Origin: Eutreptiella sp. 'Long Island Sound 2002'
Lineage: Eukaryota; Euglenozoa; Euglenophyceae; Eutreptiales; Eutreptiaceae
Reading direction: 5' to 3'
Assembly (NCBI GenBank): GCA_964036045.1
Contig: OZ038380.1
Location: 189,876,951 to 189,940,950 of the forward strand
Length of the DNA: 64,000 nucleotides
In this document: piece by piece, positions 49,501 through 62,300 of the stretch
Layout: the number at the start of each line of letters is the position of its first letter
Position numbering within the stretch: the stretch's first letter is position 1
Translations under genes and position numbers: made by a program
The notes under the pieces: generated by a model
Databases searched by the model: none
Told to the model about the DNA's origin: nothing
The model's input: only the letters and a program-made list of their open reading frames with translations

Positions 49501-52500
49501 AGTACGTAACTTTTAGGCTTTTTCAGGATGGCTGTTTTTCAGTGATAGTCGGCAACCCAAGGCACCCCCCCAGGGCAACGTGGATGCATTGTCATGGAGC
49601 CTGACAGCATGAGTGTGACCTCCTAGGTGTCCTCTAGAGGTTCATAAACCTCAAGCTGAAGAGATGGCCCACAAACCGTTTTTTTTGTACAAATGTCACC
49701 GTTCCACTACGTAACTTTTAGGCTTTTTCAGGATGGCTGTTTTCAGTAATAGTCGGCAACCCAAGGCACCCCCCCAGGGCAACGTGGATGCATTATCATG
49801 GAGCCTGACACCATGAGTGTGACCTCCTAGGTGTCCTCTAGAGGTTCATAAACCTCAAGCTGAAGAGATGGCCCACAAACCGTTTTTGTGTACAAATTTC
49901 ACCGTTCCACTACGTAACTTTTAAGCTTTTTCAGGATGGCTGTTTTCAGTGATAGTCGGCAACCCAAGGCACCCCCCCAGGGCAACGTGGATGCATTATC
50001 ATGGAGCCTGACAGCATGAGTGTGACCTCCTAGGTGTCCTCTAGAGGTTCATAAACCTCAAGCTGAAGAGATGGCCCACAAACCGTTTTTTTGTACAAAT
50101 TTCACCGTTCCACTACGTAACTTTTAGGCTTTTTCAGGATGGCTGTTTTCATTGATAGTCGGCAACCCAAGGCACCCCCCCGGGGCAATGTGGATGCATT
50201 GTCATGGAGCCTGACAGCATGAGTGTGACCTCCTAGGTGTCCTCTAGAGGTTCATAAACCTCAAGCTGAAGAGATGGCCCAGAAACCGTTTTTTTGTACA
50301 AATTTCACGGTTCCACTACGTAACTTTTAGGCTTTTTCAAGATGGCTCTTTTCGGTGATAGTCGGCAACCCAAGGCACCCCCCCAGGGCAACGTGGATGC
50401 ATTGTCATGGAGGCTGACAGCATGAGTGTGACCTCCAAGGTGTCCTCTAGAGGTCCATAAACCTCAAGCTGAAGAGATGGCCCACAAACCGTTTTTTTGT
50501 ACAAATTTCACCGTTCCACTACGTAACTTTTAAGCTTTTTCAGGATGGCTGTTTTTCAGTGATAGTCGGCAACCCAAGGCACCCCCCCAGGGCAACGTGG
50601 ATGCATTGTCATGGAGCCTGACAGCATGAGTGTGACCTCCTAGGTGTCCTCTAGAGGTTCATAAACCTCAAGCTGAAGAGATGGCCCACAAACCGTTTTT
50701 TTTGTACAAATGTCACCGTTCCACTACGTAACTTTTAGGCTTTTTCAGGATGGCTGTTTTGAGTGATAGTCGGCAACCCAAGGCACCCCCCCAGGGCAAT
50801 GTGGATGCATTGTCATGGAGCCTGACAGCATGAGTGTGACCTCCTAGGTGTCCTCTAGAAGTTCATAAACCTCAAGCTGAAGAGATGGCCCACAAACCGT
50901 TTTTTTGTACAAATTTCACCGTTCCACTACGTAACTTTTAGGCTTTTTCAGGATGGCTGTTTTCAGTGATAGTCGGCAACCCAAGGCAGCCCCCCAGGGC
51001 AACGTGGATGCATTGTCACGGAGCCTGACCGCATGAGTGTGACCTCCTAGGTGTCCTCTAGAGGTTCATAAACCTCAAGCTGAAGAGATGGCCCACAAAC
51101 CGTTTTTTTTTTGTACAAATTTCACCATTCCACTACGTAACTTTTAGGCTTTTGCAGGATGGCTGTTTTCAGTGATAGTCGGCAACCCAAGGCACCCCCC
51201 CAGGGCAACGTGGATGCATTATCATGGAGCCTGACAGCATGAGTGTGACCTCCTAGGTGTCCTCTAGAGGTTCATAAACCTCAAGCTGAAGAGATGGCCC
51301 GCAAACCGTTTTTTTTGTACAAATTTCACCGTTCCACTACGTAACTTTTAGGCTTTTTCAGGATGGCTGTTTTCAGTAATAGTCGGCAACCCAAGGCACC
51401 CCCCCAGGGCAATGTGGATGCATTGTCATGGAGCCTGACAGCATGAGTGTGACCTCCTTGGTGTCCTCTAGAGGTTCATGCACCTCAAGCTGAAGAGATG
51501 GCCCACAAACCGTTTTTTTTGTACAAATGTCACCGTTCCACTACGTAACTTTTAGGCTTTTTCAGGATGGCTGTTTTCAGTGATAGTCGGCAACCCAAGG
51601 CACCCCCCCAGGGCAATGTGGATGCATTGTCATGGAGCTTGACAGCATGAGTGTGACCTCCTTGGTGTCCTCTAGAGGTTCATAAACCTCAAGCTGAAGA
51701 GATGGCCCACAAACCATTTTTTTGTACAAATTTCACCGTTCCACTACGTAACTTTTAGGCTTTTTCAAGATGGCTGTTTTCAGTTGTAGTCGGCAACCCA
51801 AGGCACCCCCCCAGGGCAACGTGGATGCATTATCATGGAGCCTGACAGCATGAGTGTGACCTCCTAGGTGTCCTCTAGAGGTTCATAAAACTCAAGCTGA
51901 AGAGATGGCCCACAAACCGTTTTTTTTGTACAAATGTCACCGTTCCACTACGTAACTTTTAGGCTTTTTCAGGATGGCTGTTTTCAGTGATAGTCGGCAA
52001 CCCAAGGCACCCCCCGAGGGCAATGTGGATGCATTGTCATGGAGCTTGACAGCATGAGTGTGACCTCCTTGGTGTCCTCTAGAGGTTCATAAACCTCAAG
52101 CTGAAGAGATGGCCCACAAACCGTTTTTTTGTACAAATTTCACCGTTCCACTACGTAACTTTTAGGCTTTTTCAAGATGGCTGTTTTCAGTGGTAGTCGG
52201 CAACCCAAGGCACCCCCCCGGGGCAACGTGGATGCATTGTCATGGAGCCTGACAGCATGAGTGTGACCTCCTAGGTGTCCTCTAGAAGTTCATAAACCTC
52301 AAGCTGAAGAGATGGCCCGCAACCCGTTTTTTTGTACAAATTTCACCGTTCCACTACGTAACTTTTAAGCTTTTTCAGGATGGCTGTTTTCAGTGATAGT
52401 CGGCAACCCAAGGCAGCCCCCCAGGGCAACGTGGATGCATTGTCACGGAGCCTGACCGCATGAGTGTGACCTCCTAGGTGTCCTCTAGAGGTTCATAAAC

Positions 52501-55500
52501 CTCAAGCTGAAGAGATGGCCCACAAACCGTTTTTTTTGTACAAATTTCACCATTCCACTACGTAACTTTTAGGCTTTTTCAGGATGGCTGTTTTCAGTGA
52601 TAGTCGGCAACCCAAGGCACCCCCCCAGGGCAACGTGGATGCATTATCATGGAGCCTGACAGCATGAGTGTGACCTCCTAGGTGTCCTCTAGAGGTTCAT
52701 AAACCTCAAGCTGAAGAGATGGCCCACCAATCATTTTTTTGTACAAATGTCACCGTTCCACTGCGTAACTTTGGGGCTTTTTCAAAATGGCTGTTTTCAG
52801 TGATAGTCGGCAACCCAAGGCACCCCCCCAGAGCAACGTGGATGCATTGTCATGGAGCCTGACAGCATGAGTGTGACCTCCTAGGTGTCGGCTAGAGGTT
52901 CATAAACCTCAAGCTGAAGAGATGGCCCACAAACCGTTTTTTTTGTACAAATGTCACCGTTCCACTACGTAACTTTTAGGCTTTTTCAGGATGGCTGTTT
53001 TCAGTGATAGTCGGCAACCCAAGGCACCCCCCCAGGGCAATGTGGATGCATTGTCATGGAGCTTGACAGCATGAGTGTGACCTCCTTGGTGTCCTCTAGA
53101 GGTTCATAAACCTCAAGCTGAAGAGATGGCCCACAAACCATTTTTTTGTACAAATTTCACCGTTCCACTACGTAACTTTTAGGCTTTTTCAAGATGGCTG
53201 TTTTCAGTGGTAGTCGGCAACCCAAGGCACCCCCCCGGGGCAACGTGGATGCATTGTCATGGAGCCTGACAGCATGAGTGTGACCTCCTAGGTGTCCTCT
53301 AGAAGTTCATAAACCTCAAGCTGAAGAGATGGCCCACAAACCGTTTTTTTGTACAAATTTCACCGTTCCACTACGTAACTTTTAAGCTTTTTCAGGATGG
53401 CTGTTTTCAGTGATAGTCGGCAACCCAAGGCAGCCCCCCAGGGCAACGTGGATGCATTGTCACGGAGCCTGACCGCATGAGTGTGACCTCCTAGGTGTCC
53501 TCTAGAGGTTCATAAACCTCAAGCTGAAGAGATGGCCCACAAACCGTTTTTTTTGTACAAATTTCACCGTTCCACTACGTAACTTTTAGGCTTTTTCAGG
53601 ATGGCTGTTTTCAGTGATAGTCGGCAACCCAAGGCACCCCCCCAGGGCAACGTGGATGCATTATCATGGAGCCTGACAGCATGAGTGTGACCTCCTAGGT
53701 GTCCTCTAGAGGTTCATAAACCTCAAGCTGAAGAGATGGCCCACCAATGATTTTTTTGTACAAATGTCACCGTTCCACTACGTAACTTTGGGGCTTTTTC
53801 AAAATGGCTGTTTTCAGTGATAGTCGGCAACCCAAGGCACCCCCCCAGAGCAACGTGGATGCATTGTCATGGAGGCTGACAGCATGAGTGTGACCTCCTA
53901 GGTGTCCTCTAGAGGTTCATAAACCTCAAGCTGAAGAGATGGCCCACAAACCGTTTTTTTGTACCAATTTCACCGTTCCACTACGTAACTTTTAGGCTTT
54001 TTCAAGATGGCTGTTTTCAGTGGTAGTCGGCAACCCAAGGCAGCCCCCCAGGGCAATGTGGATGCATTGTCATGGAGCCTGACAGCATGAGTGTGACCTC
54101 CTAGGTGTCCTCTAGAGGTCCATAAACCTCAAGCTGAAGAGATGGCCCACAAACCGTTTTTTTGTACAAATTTCACCGTTCCACTACGTAACTTTTAAGC
54201 TTTTTCAGGATGGCTGTTTTTCAGTGATAGTCGGCAACCCAAGGCACCCCCCCAGGGCAACGTGGATGCATTGTCATGGAGCCTGACAGCATGAGTGTGA
54301 CCTCCTAGGTGTCCTCTAGAGGTTCATAAACCTCAAGCTGAAGAGATGGCCCACAAACCGTTTTTTTGTACAAATTTCACCGTTCCAGTACGTAACTTTT
54401 AGGCTTTTTCAGGATGGCTGTTTTCAGTAATAGTCGGCAACCCAAGGCACCCCCCCAGGGCAACGTGGATGCATTGTCATGGAGCCTGACAGCATGAGTG
54501 TGACCTCCTAGGTGTCCTCTAGAGGTTCATAAACCTCAAGCTGAAGAGATGGCCCGCAACCCGTTTTTTTTGTACAAATTTCACCGTTCCACTACGTAAC
54601 TTTTAGGCTTTTTCAGGATGGCTGTTTTCAGTAATAGTCGGCAACCCAAGGCACCCCCCCAGGGCAATGTGGATGCATTGTCATTGAGCCTGACAGCATG
54701 AGTGTGACCTCCTAGGTGTCCTCTAGAGGTTCATAAACCTCAAGCTGAAGAGATGGCCCACAAACCGTTTTTTTGTACAAATTTCACCGTTCCAGTACGT
54801 AACTTTTAGGCTTTTTCAGGATGGCTGTTTTCAGTGATAGTCGGCAACCCAAGGCACCCCCCCGGGGCAATGTGGATGCATTGTCATGGAGCCTGACAGC
54901 ATGAGTGTGACCTCCTAGGTGTCCTCTAGAGGTTCATAAACCTCAAGCTGAAGAGATGGCCCACAAACCGTTTTTTTGTACAAATTTCACCGTTCCACTA
55001 CGTAACTTTTAGGCTTTTTCAAGATGGCTGTTTTCAGTGGTAGTCGGCAACCCAAGGCACCCCCCCAGGGCAACGTGGATGCATTGTCATGGAGCCTGAC
55101 AGCATGAGTGTGACCTCCTAGGTGTCCTGTAGAGGTCCATAAACTTCAAGCTGAAGAGATGGCCCACAAACCGTTTTTTTTGTACAAATTTCACCGTTCC
55201 ACTACGTAACTTTTAAGCTTTTTCAGGATGGCTGTTTTCAGTGATAGTCGGCAACCCAAGGCAGCCCCCCAGGGCAACGTGGATGCATTGTCACGGAGCC
55301 TGACCGCATGAGTGTGACCTCCTAGGTGTCCTCTAGAGGTTCATAAACCTCAAGCTGAAGAGATGGCCCACAAACCGTTTTTTTTGTACAAATTTCACCA
55401 TTCCACTACGTAACTTTTAGGCTTTTTCAGGATGGCTGTTTTCAGTGATAGTCGGCAACCCAAGGCACCCCCCCAGGGCAACGTGGATGCATTATCATGG

Positions 55501-58500
55501 AGCCTGACAGCATGAGTGTGACCTCCTAGGTGTCCTCTAGAGGTTCATCAACCTCAAGCTGAAGAGACGGCCCACCAATCATTTTTTTGTACAAATGTCA
55601 CCGTTCCACTACGTAACTTTGGGGCTTTTTCAAAATGGCTGTTTTCAGTGATAGTCGGCAAACCAAGGCACCCCCCCAGAGCAACGTGGATGCATTGTCA
55701 TGGAGGCTGACAGCATGAGTGTGACCTCCTAGGTGTCCTCTAGAGGTTCATAAACCTCAAGCTGAAGAGATGGCCCACAAACCGTTTTTTTGTACAAATT
55801 TCACCGTTCCACTACGTAACTTTTAGGCTTTTTCAAGATGGCTGTTTTCAGTGGTAGTCGGCAACCCAAGGCACCCCCCCAGGGCAATGTGGATGCATTG
55901 TCATGGAGCCTGACAGCATGAGTGTGACCTCCTAGGTGTCCTCTAGAGGTCCATAAACCTCAAGCTGAAGAGATGGCCCACAAACCGTTTTTTTGTACAA
56001 ATTTCACCGTTCCACTACGTAACTTTTAAGCTTTTTCAGGATGGCTGTTTTTCAGTGATAGTCGGCAACCCAAGGCACCCCCCCAGGGCAACGTGGATGC
56101 ATTGTCATGGAGCCTGACAGCATGAGTGTGACCTCCTAGGTGTCCTCTAGAGGTTCATAAACCTCAAGCTGAAGAGATGGCCCGCAACCCGTTTTTTTTG
56201 TACAAATTTCACCGTTCCACTACGTAACTTTTAGGCTTTTTCAGGATGGCTGTTTTCAGTAATAGTCGGCAACCCAAGGCACCCCCCCAGGGCAATGTGG
56301 ATGCATTGTCATGGAGCCTGACAGCATGAGTGTGACCTCCTAGGTGTCCTCTAGAGGTTCATAAACCTCAAGCTGAAGAGATGGCCCACAAACCGTTTTT
56401 TTGTACAAATTTCACCGTTCCAGTACGTAACTTTTAGGCTTTTTCAGGATGGCTGTTTTTCAGTGATAGTCGGCAACCCAAGGCACCCCCCCAGGGCAAC
56501 GTGGATGCATTGTCATGGAGCCTGACAGCATGAGTGTGACCTCCTAGGTGTCCTCTAGAGGTTCATAAACCTCAAGCTGAAGAGATGGCCCACAAACCGT
56601 TTTTTTTGTACAAATGTCACCGTTCCACTACGTAACTTTTAGGCTTTTTCAGGATGGCTGTTTTCAGTAATAGTCGGCAACCCAAGGCACCCCCCCAGGG
56701 CAACGTGGATGCATTATCATGGAGCCTGACACCATGAGTGTGACCTCCTAGGTGTCCTCTAGAGGTTCATAAACCTCAAGCTGAAGAGATGGCCCACAAA
56801 CCGTTTTTGTGTACAAATTTCACCGTTCCACTACGTAACTTTTAAGCTTTTTCAGGATGGCTGTTTTCAGTGATAGTCGGCAACCCAAGGCACCCCCCCA
56901 GGGCAACGTGGATGCATTATCATGGAGCCTGACAGCATGAGTGTGACCTCCTAGGTGTCCTCTAGAGGTTCATAAACCTCAAGCTGAAGAGATGGCCCAC
57001 AAACCGTTTTTTTGTACAAATTTCACCGTTCCACTACGTAACTTTTAGGCTTTTTCAGGATGGCTGTTTTCATTGATAGTCGGCAACCCAAGGCACCCCC
57101 CCGGGGCAATGTGGATGCATTGTCATGGAGCCTGACAGCATGAGTGTGACCTCCTAGGTGTCCTCTAGAGGTTCATAAACCTCAAGCTGAAGAGATGGCC
57201 CAGAAACCGTTTTTTTGTACAAATTTCACGGTTCCACTACGTAACTTTTAGGCTTTTTCAAGATGGCTCTTTTCGGTGATAGTCGGCAACCCAAGGCACC
57301 CCCCCAGGGCAACGTGGATGCATTGTCATGGAGGCTGACAGCATGAGTGTGACCTCCAAGGTGTCCTCTAGAGGTCCATAAACCTCAAGCTGAAGAGATG
57401 GCCCACAAACCGTTTTTTTGTACAAATTTCACCGTTCCACTACGTAACTTTTAAGCTTTTTCAGGATGGCTGTTTTTCAGTGATAGTCGGCAACCCAAGG
57501 CACCCCCCCAGGGCAACGTGGATGCATTGTCATGGAGCCTGACAGCATGAGTGTGACCTCCTAGGTGTCCTCTAGAGGTTCATAAACCTCAAGCTGAAGA
57601 GATGGCCCACAAACCGTTTTTTTTGTACAAATGTCACCGTTCCACTACGTAACTTTTAGGCTTTTTCAGGATGGCTGTTTTGAGTGATAGTCGGCAACCC
57701 AAGGCACCCCCCCAGGGCAATGTGGATGCATTGTCATGGAGCCTGACAGCATGAGTGTGACCTCCTAGGTGTCCTCTAGAAGTTCATAAACCTCAAGCTG
57801 AAGAGATGGCCCACAAACCGTTTTTTTGTACAAATTTCACCGTTCCACTACGTAACTTTTAGGCTTTTTCAGGATGGCTGTTTTCAGTGATAGTCGGCAA
57901 CCCAAGGCAGCCCCCCAGGGCAACGTGGATGCATTGTCACGGAGCCTGACCGCATGAGTGTGACCTCCTAGGTGTCCTCTAGAGGTTCATAAACCTCAAG
58001 CTGAAGAGATGGCCCACAAACCGTTTTTTTTTGTACAAATTTCACCATTCCACTACGTAACTTTTAGGCTTTTGCAGGATGGCTGTTTTCAGTGATAGTC
58101 GGCAACCCAAGGCACCCCCCCAGGGCAACGTGGATGCATTATCATGGAGCCTGACAGCATGAGTGTGACCTCCTAGGTGTCCTCTAGAGGTTCATAAACC
58201 TCAAGCTGAAGAGATGGCCCGCAAACCGTTTTTTTTGTACAAATTTCACCGTTCCACTACGTAACTTTTAGGCTTTTTCAGGATGGCTGTTTTCAGTAAT
58301 AGTCGGCAACCCAAGGCACCCCCCCAGGGCAATGTGGATGCATTGTCATGGAGCCTGACAGCATGAGTGTGACCTCCTTGGTGTCCTCTAGAGGTTCATG
58401 CACCTCAAGCTGAAGAGATGGCCCACAAACCGTTTTTTTTGTACAAATGTCACCGTTCCACTACGTAACTTTTAGGCTTTTTCAGGATGGCTGTTTTCAG

Positions 58501-59273
58501 TGGTAGTCGGCAACCCAAGGCACCCCCCCAGGGCAATGTGGATGCATTGTCATGGAGCTTGACAGCATGAGTGTGACCTCCTTGGTGTCCTCTAGAGGTT
58601 CATAAACCTCAAGCTGAAGAGATGGCCCACAAACCATTTTTTTGTACAAATTTCACCGTTCCACTACGTAACTTTTAGGCTTTTTCAAGATGGCTGTTTT
58701 CAGTTGTAGTCGGCAACCCAAGGCACCCCCCCAGGGCAACGTGGATGCATTATCATGGAGCCTGACAGCATGAGTGTGACCTCCTAGGTGTCCTCTAGAG
58801 GTTCATAAAACTCAAGCTGAAGAGATGGCCCACAAACCGTTTTTTTTGTACAAATGTCACCGTTCCACTACGTAACTTTTAGGCTTTTTCAGGATGGCTG
58901 TTTTCAGTGATAGTCGGCAACCCAAGGCACCCCCCGAGGGCAATGTGGATGCATTGTCATGGAGCTTGACAGCATGAGTGTGACCTCCTTGGTGTCCTCT
59001 AGAGGTTCATAAACCTCAAGCTGAAGAGATGGCCCACAAACCGTTTTTTTGTACAAATTTCACCGTTCCACTACGTAACTTTTAAGCTTTTTCAGGATGG
59101 CTGTTTTCAGTGATAGTCGGCAACCCAAGGCAGCCCCCCAGGGCAACGTGGATGCATTGTCACGGAGCCTGACCGCATGAGTGTGACCTCCTAGGTGTCC
59201 TCTAGAGGTTCATAAACCTCAAGCTGAAGAGATGGCCCGCAAACCATTTTTTTGTACAAATTTCACCATTCCA
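34525..59273. repeat. ~203-bp satellite array, about 122 units
   Basis: Uninterrupted head-to-tail units, each close to 203 bases (spacings of the 'gatgcattRtca' landmark are 203-204). Each unit has the palindrome CCTCTAGAGG (sometimes changed to CGGCTAGAGG), a T tract of 6-10 before GTACAAAT, 'ccactacgtaactttt' and a C tract of 6-8. No long reading frame exists. Diagnostic variants recur at fixed multiples of the unit, so the array is organised in higher-order repeats (7, 14, 23 and 34 units). The type is consistent with subtelomeric or centromeric satellite DNA. Confidence 0.97.
45100..59085. repeat. Tandem duplication of a ~6.92-kb, 34-unit higher-order repeat
   Basis: Rare variants come in pairs about 6,921 bases apart: 'ttttcattgatagtc' (50150 and 57072), 'gacaccatgag' (49809 and 56729), 'cccagaaaccg' (50279 and 57200), 'gttcatgcacctc' (51475 and 58397), and 'cccccgagggc' (52014 and 58935). 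The match ends near 52165/59085, where the two copies diverge ('aggctttttcaag' against 'aagctttttcagg'). The exact left limit cannot be set inside a repeat array. Confidence 0.9.
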
Positions 59274-59510
59274 CTACACTGTGCAGCCTGACCCACCACC
59301 CTGGACTCCCCCTGAACAAGGGATCTCCAGGGGGCGGGAGCCCATTCACAAGGGCCAGGCATTGCTGGGGTAGACATATAGGCATGCTATTGGGGTATGG
59401 AGGACAACATTCATGTGTGTTGCATGGCAATACATTCATTTGGAACGCAAACTCAGGCACATGGGACCGAACCCAAGCCCAAGGCAGCAGCCAACCCTGG
59501 CCCCAAGGAT
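59274..59510. other. Foreign segment interrupting the satellite
   Basis: After 'caccattccactac' the unit is replaced by 237 unrelated bases (starting 'actgtgcagcctgacccacc'). It resumes at 'gatggttgttttcaatgatagtc', having lost about 20 bases of the unit. No terminal repeats or target duplication are evident. No gene recognised. Confidence 0.8.
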
Positions 59511-59851
59511 GGTTGTTTTCAATGATAGTCGGCAACCCAAGGCACCCCCCCAGGGCAACGTGGATGCATTGTCATGGAGCCTGACAGCATGAATGTGACC
59601 TCCTCGGTGTCCTCTAGAGGTTCCTGAACCTCAAGCTGAAGAGATGGCCCACAAACCTTTTTTTTGTACAAATTTCACCGTTCTACTACGTAACTTTTCG
59701 GCCTTTTCAGGACGGCTGTTTTCAGTGATAGCCGGCAACCCAAGGCACCCTCCCAGGGCAGCATCGATGCATTATCATGGAGCCTGACAGCATGAGTGTG
59801 ACCTCCTAGGTGTCCTCTAGAGGTTCATAAACCTCAAGCTGAAGAGATGGC
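59511..59851. repeat. Terminal, diverged satellite units (about 1.6)
   Basis: These units carry more substitutions than those in the main array (for example 'cctcggtgtcc', 'ttctactacg', 'ggacggctg', 'agccggcaa'), as usual at the edge of a satellite. The match stops after 'gaagagatggcc' at 59851. Confidence 0.9.
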
Positions 59852-60517
59852 CGACAAAGACAGGAGACAATGGGGTGGGGTGGGGTGGGGGGGGGCATGC
59901 GCGCAGTTGAGGCCGCGGTCACATTTTCTCGGCCCATTTGTGCGTGCTTCTTCATTACTTGGGCCCTGGTTCCCCGTTTGCAGGGTATCTTTGTCTGATT
60001 GTGCCCCATGTGCGGCTCTTAACGGCCAAATCTGTTCGTTGCTGGCAGAAAAGTTTATAGTGTTTTCAGCACTGTGTTTTTGCTTCTCCTGCTGCTTGTT
60101 GTTGCTGTAGGGTGTCCTGCTGCTGGTTTTGGATGATGAAAAGCTTTTGTTTGTTGAAATACAGTAAAGCCAACTCAATCCAGGATAGCCCAAGCCAACA
60201 GTATGCAAAGAGAAGGTAATTCAGGATCAAAGCATGAAGGGCTGCAGTGTAAACAGTGAAAGATGATTAGATATTCACAGAAACTGCAACTCAGGATACA
60301 AATGAATGCATATCCACAGAGATAGCTGAAATGTTTTGGGAAAAGAGTTAGAAAACTGCCTCAGGATCACTCTCTCTCCATAGTGCCATCTTAGGAGATG
60401 TGCACTCTTTGTTTTGGGTCCCATATGTGCTGAGGTGGCATGGTATGTGGCGATGAGGTCACTGCCATGTCACATGGGATCTTCCTACTCACATGGGATC
60501 TTCCTACTTAGTTAGGC
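59852..60517. other. Region without a recognisable gene
   Basis: Starts with a GGGGT run. No domain or reliable exon seen. 60472-60509 is a perfect tandem pair of a ~19-bp unit (CACATGGGATCTTCCTACT). Confidence 0.55.
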
Positions 60518-60590
60518 TGACCAGGAATTGAACCCAGGACCTCTCAAAAAGAGGTGCCTAACCCCCTATGGTGCATACCACTAGGGCAGA
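60518..60590 (-). ncRNA. tRNA-Lys(TTT)-like sequence, probably the head of a SINE
   Basis: On the minus strand there is a box-B-like GGTTCAATTCC (60524-60534), an anticodon arm ACCTC-TTTTTGA-GAGGT with TTT in the anticodon position, and a D-arm-like TAGTGGTATGCACC. A T stem of five pairs (two G-T) can form. The acceptor ends (ATCTGCC against TCAGCCT) do not pair, so a working tRNA is unlikely. A tRNA-derived SINE or a decayed tRNA gene fits better. The SINE body, if any, would run toward lower coordinates. Confidence 0.5.
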
Positions 60591-62155
60591 TAAGTATTCA
60601 TGGAAAAACATAGATAAATTCATAGGCTCTACCTTAGGTATGTCAGTGCTCAGTCAACTCAGGAAAAGATGTTTTACTTCTGATTGAAAGGGGATTAAGG
60701 GGTCCACTCCATATCCTGATTGGGTGTTTGGTTCCATAGGTCAAAATGTGTTCTCACCACTTTTGGCTGGACCAATACTAAGATAAAAATGCATGGTTGC
60801 TCAGTGCATCTCTAATACAACTAGAGTATGTCCTAAAGCAATGGAATAGCACTTTTTCTTACTCCCCCCTTGTGCTGTGGTGGCCACCACTGTCGCATTT
60901 TAGGAAAAAGGGAATTTTTCTTGGCCTTTCCTTGGTTTCCACATCTACTTTAAAATACCTACAGTCTCCCTCACACTGGAAAATGGGCGCTCACCATGGC
61001 TGGCGTCCTTTTGCTGCTCTGATTGTACAGTTTCCTACAGAAGACTCAGCGCTCTTGGCGCTGCCGGGGCTCCTGTGGCTTGGTTGGGTTAGATTGGGAG
61101 CATGCCAAACATGTGCATATGCATCCCTTCCTCCAAGACGCAGCGTCGACACAACCCAAACGCAAGACACATTATACACACTCGCATGGGTTCTCGTAAA
61201 CCTGCTGGCGACCTGTGACCTGTCTTAGGGCGTAGGGAGTCGAAAAGAAATTGATTTGCCCCTTGGTGGGGTCTTGGTTCTGCTCAGTCTCTCCAGGCAC
61301 CTGCGTTCCGGCCCGAACACGGCCTACTCAGCGAGGCTGCGCGTGGGTATCTGCAGAGGCAGGAATGGGAGAATTACGGACGAATCCACGCAAAAACGAA
61401 GCGACGACACCAAAATCCGTCAAATGACGGCGCAGAATTTTTCTGAAACGACACACCTGAGTAGAATCCAATTGTGCATCTTCAGCACATTTTTATAGAA
61501 ATTATAGTCATCTCTGGATTTTTTTAGTCCAGAAATTCATACGTACAAAATGGCGGCGCGCAGGAGCGGCTCCTAGCGAAGCGCCGGAAAATGGAAAAAT
61601 AATGGAATTATAAACGTATGTATCACGTAGTCTTGAAAATGACGAGACACACATTAAAAAACAAACATACAGATTCCACCCACACTAATAGAAGCTTCAA
61701 AAATTCAAGAATTCGAAAATCAATTGAAAAGACTTCAATGAATCAGGTATAAACTACAGGTATGCTCGTCTTGCATGCCGCATACACATTGCTCGTCTCG
61801 TGTCTCCGTGAACGAGTCGTGTAGCAGCGTTAACAACGATAACCACGATAGGACGCGGTAGAGGGATTGATTAGAAAGATTGCAGATGATTAGCGGTCAG
61901 ATCAGGGTGATTAGTCATACACACAAGTGCATAGCAACGTTCTTCGCGTGCGCCCCTTTCGTTTTCTCTTCTTGCTTCACTTCCCAGCGGTAGGTAAGGT
62001 AGGTACGCCCAGGCGGGGCCACCCCCTGGTGGAGTCAAGATTGTGGTGGAGATGGGCAGGTTTGCCCCACGTGATTGTGCATAGTCGTGCATGCACACAC
62101 GCATTAAAGGGTAGGCCACGCGAAGTGCGCACGGTAAACCTTGTTTAGGCTACCC

Positions 62156-62200
62156 AGGGGCTCCTCGGTACGTTCTTTAAGAGAACCTGAGGAGTCCCTT
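62156..62200. other. Imperfect long hairpin
   Basis: AGGGgCTCCTC pairs with GAGGAGtCCCTT, and GTTCT with AGAAC inside it, giving a near-continuous stem of about 18 pairs with a small loop. It does not end in a T tract in either direction, so it is not an obvious terminator. Confidence 0.6.
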
Positions 62201-62264
62201 AACGCTTGCTTGCTTGATAAGGGTAGCTGCTCCATGCAGCGTGTTTGCGGACAGCGTATTATAG

Positions 62265-62300
62265 GGCACACTGAGAAGGGTATAATACCTGGAGTGTGCC
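62265..62300. other. Hairpin with 8-bp perfect stem
   Basis: GGCACACT (62265-62272) is the inverse of AGTGTGCC (62293-62300), with a 20-base loop. A smaller stem GCTGC/GCAGC lies just upstream near 62225-62240. Confidence 0.6.

Noticed and set aside
34525-59273. CRISPR array
   Set aside because: Repeats are ~203 bp, contiguous and without spacers. This is a satellite in a eukaryotic setting.
60518-60590. Functional tRNA-Lys gene
   Set aside because: Anticodon and T arms are recognisable, but the acceptor stem does not pair and box A is poor.
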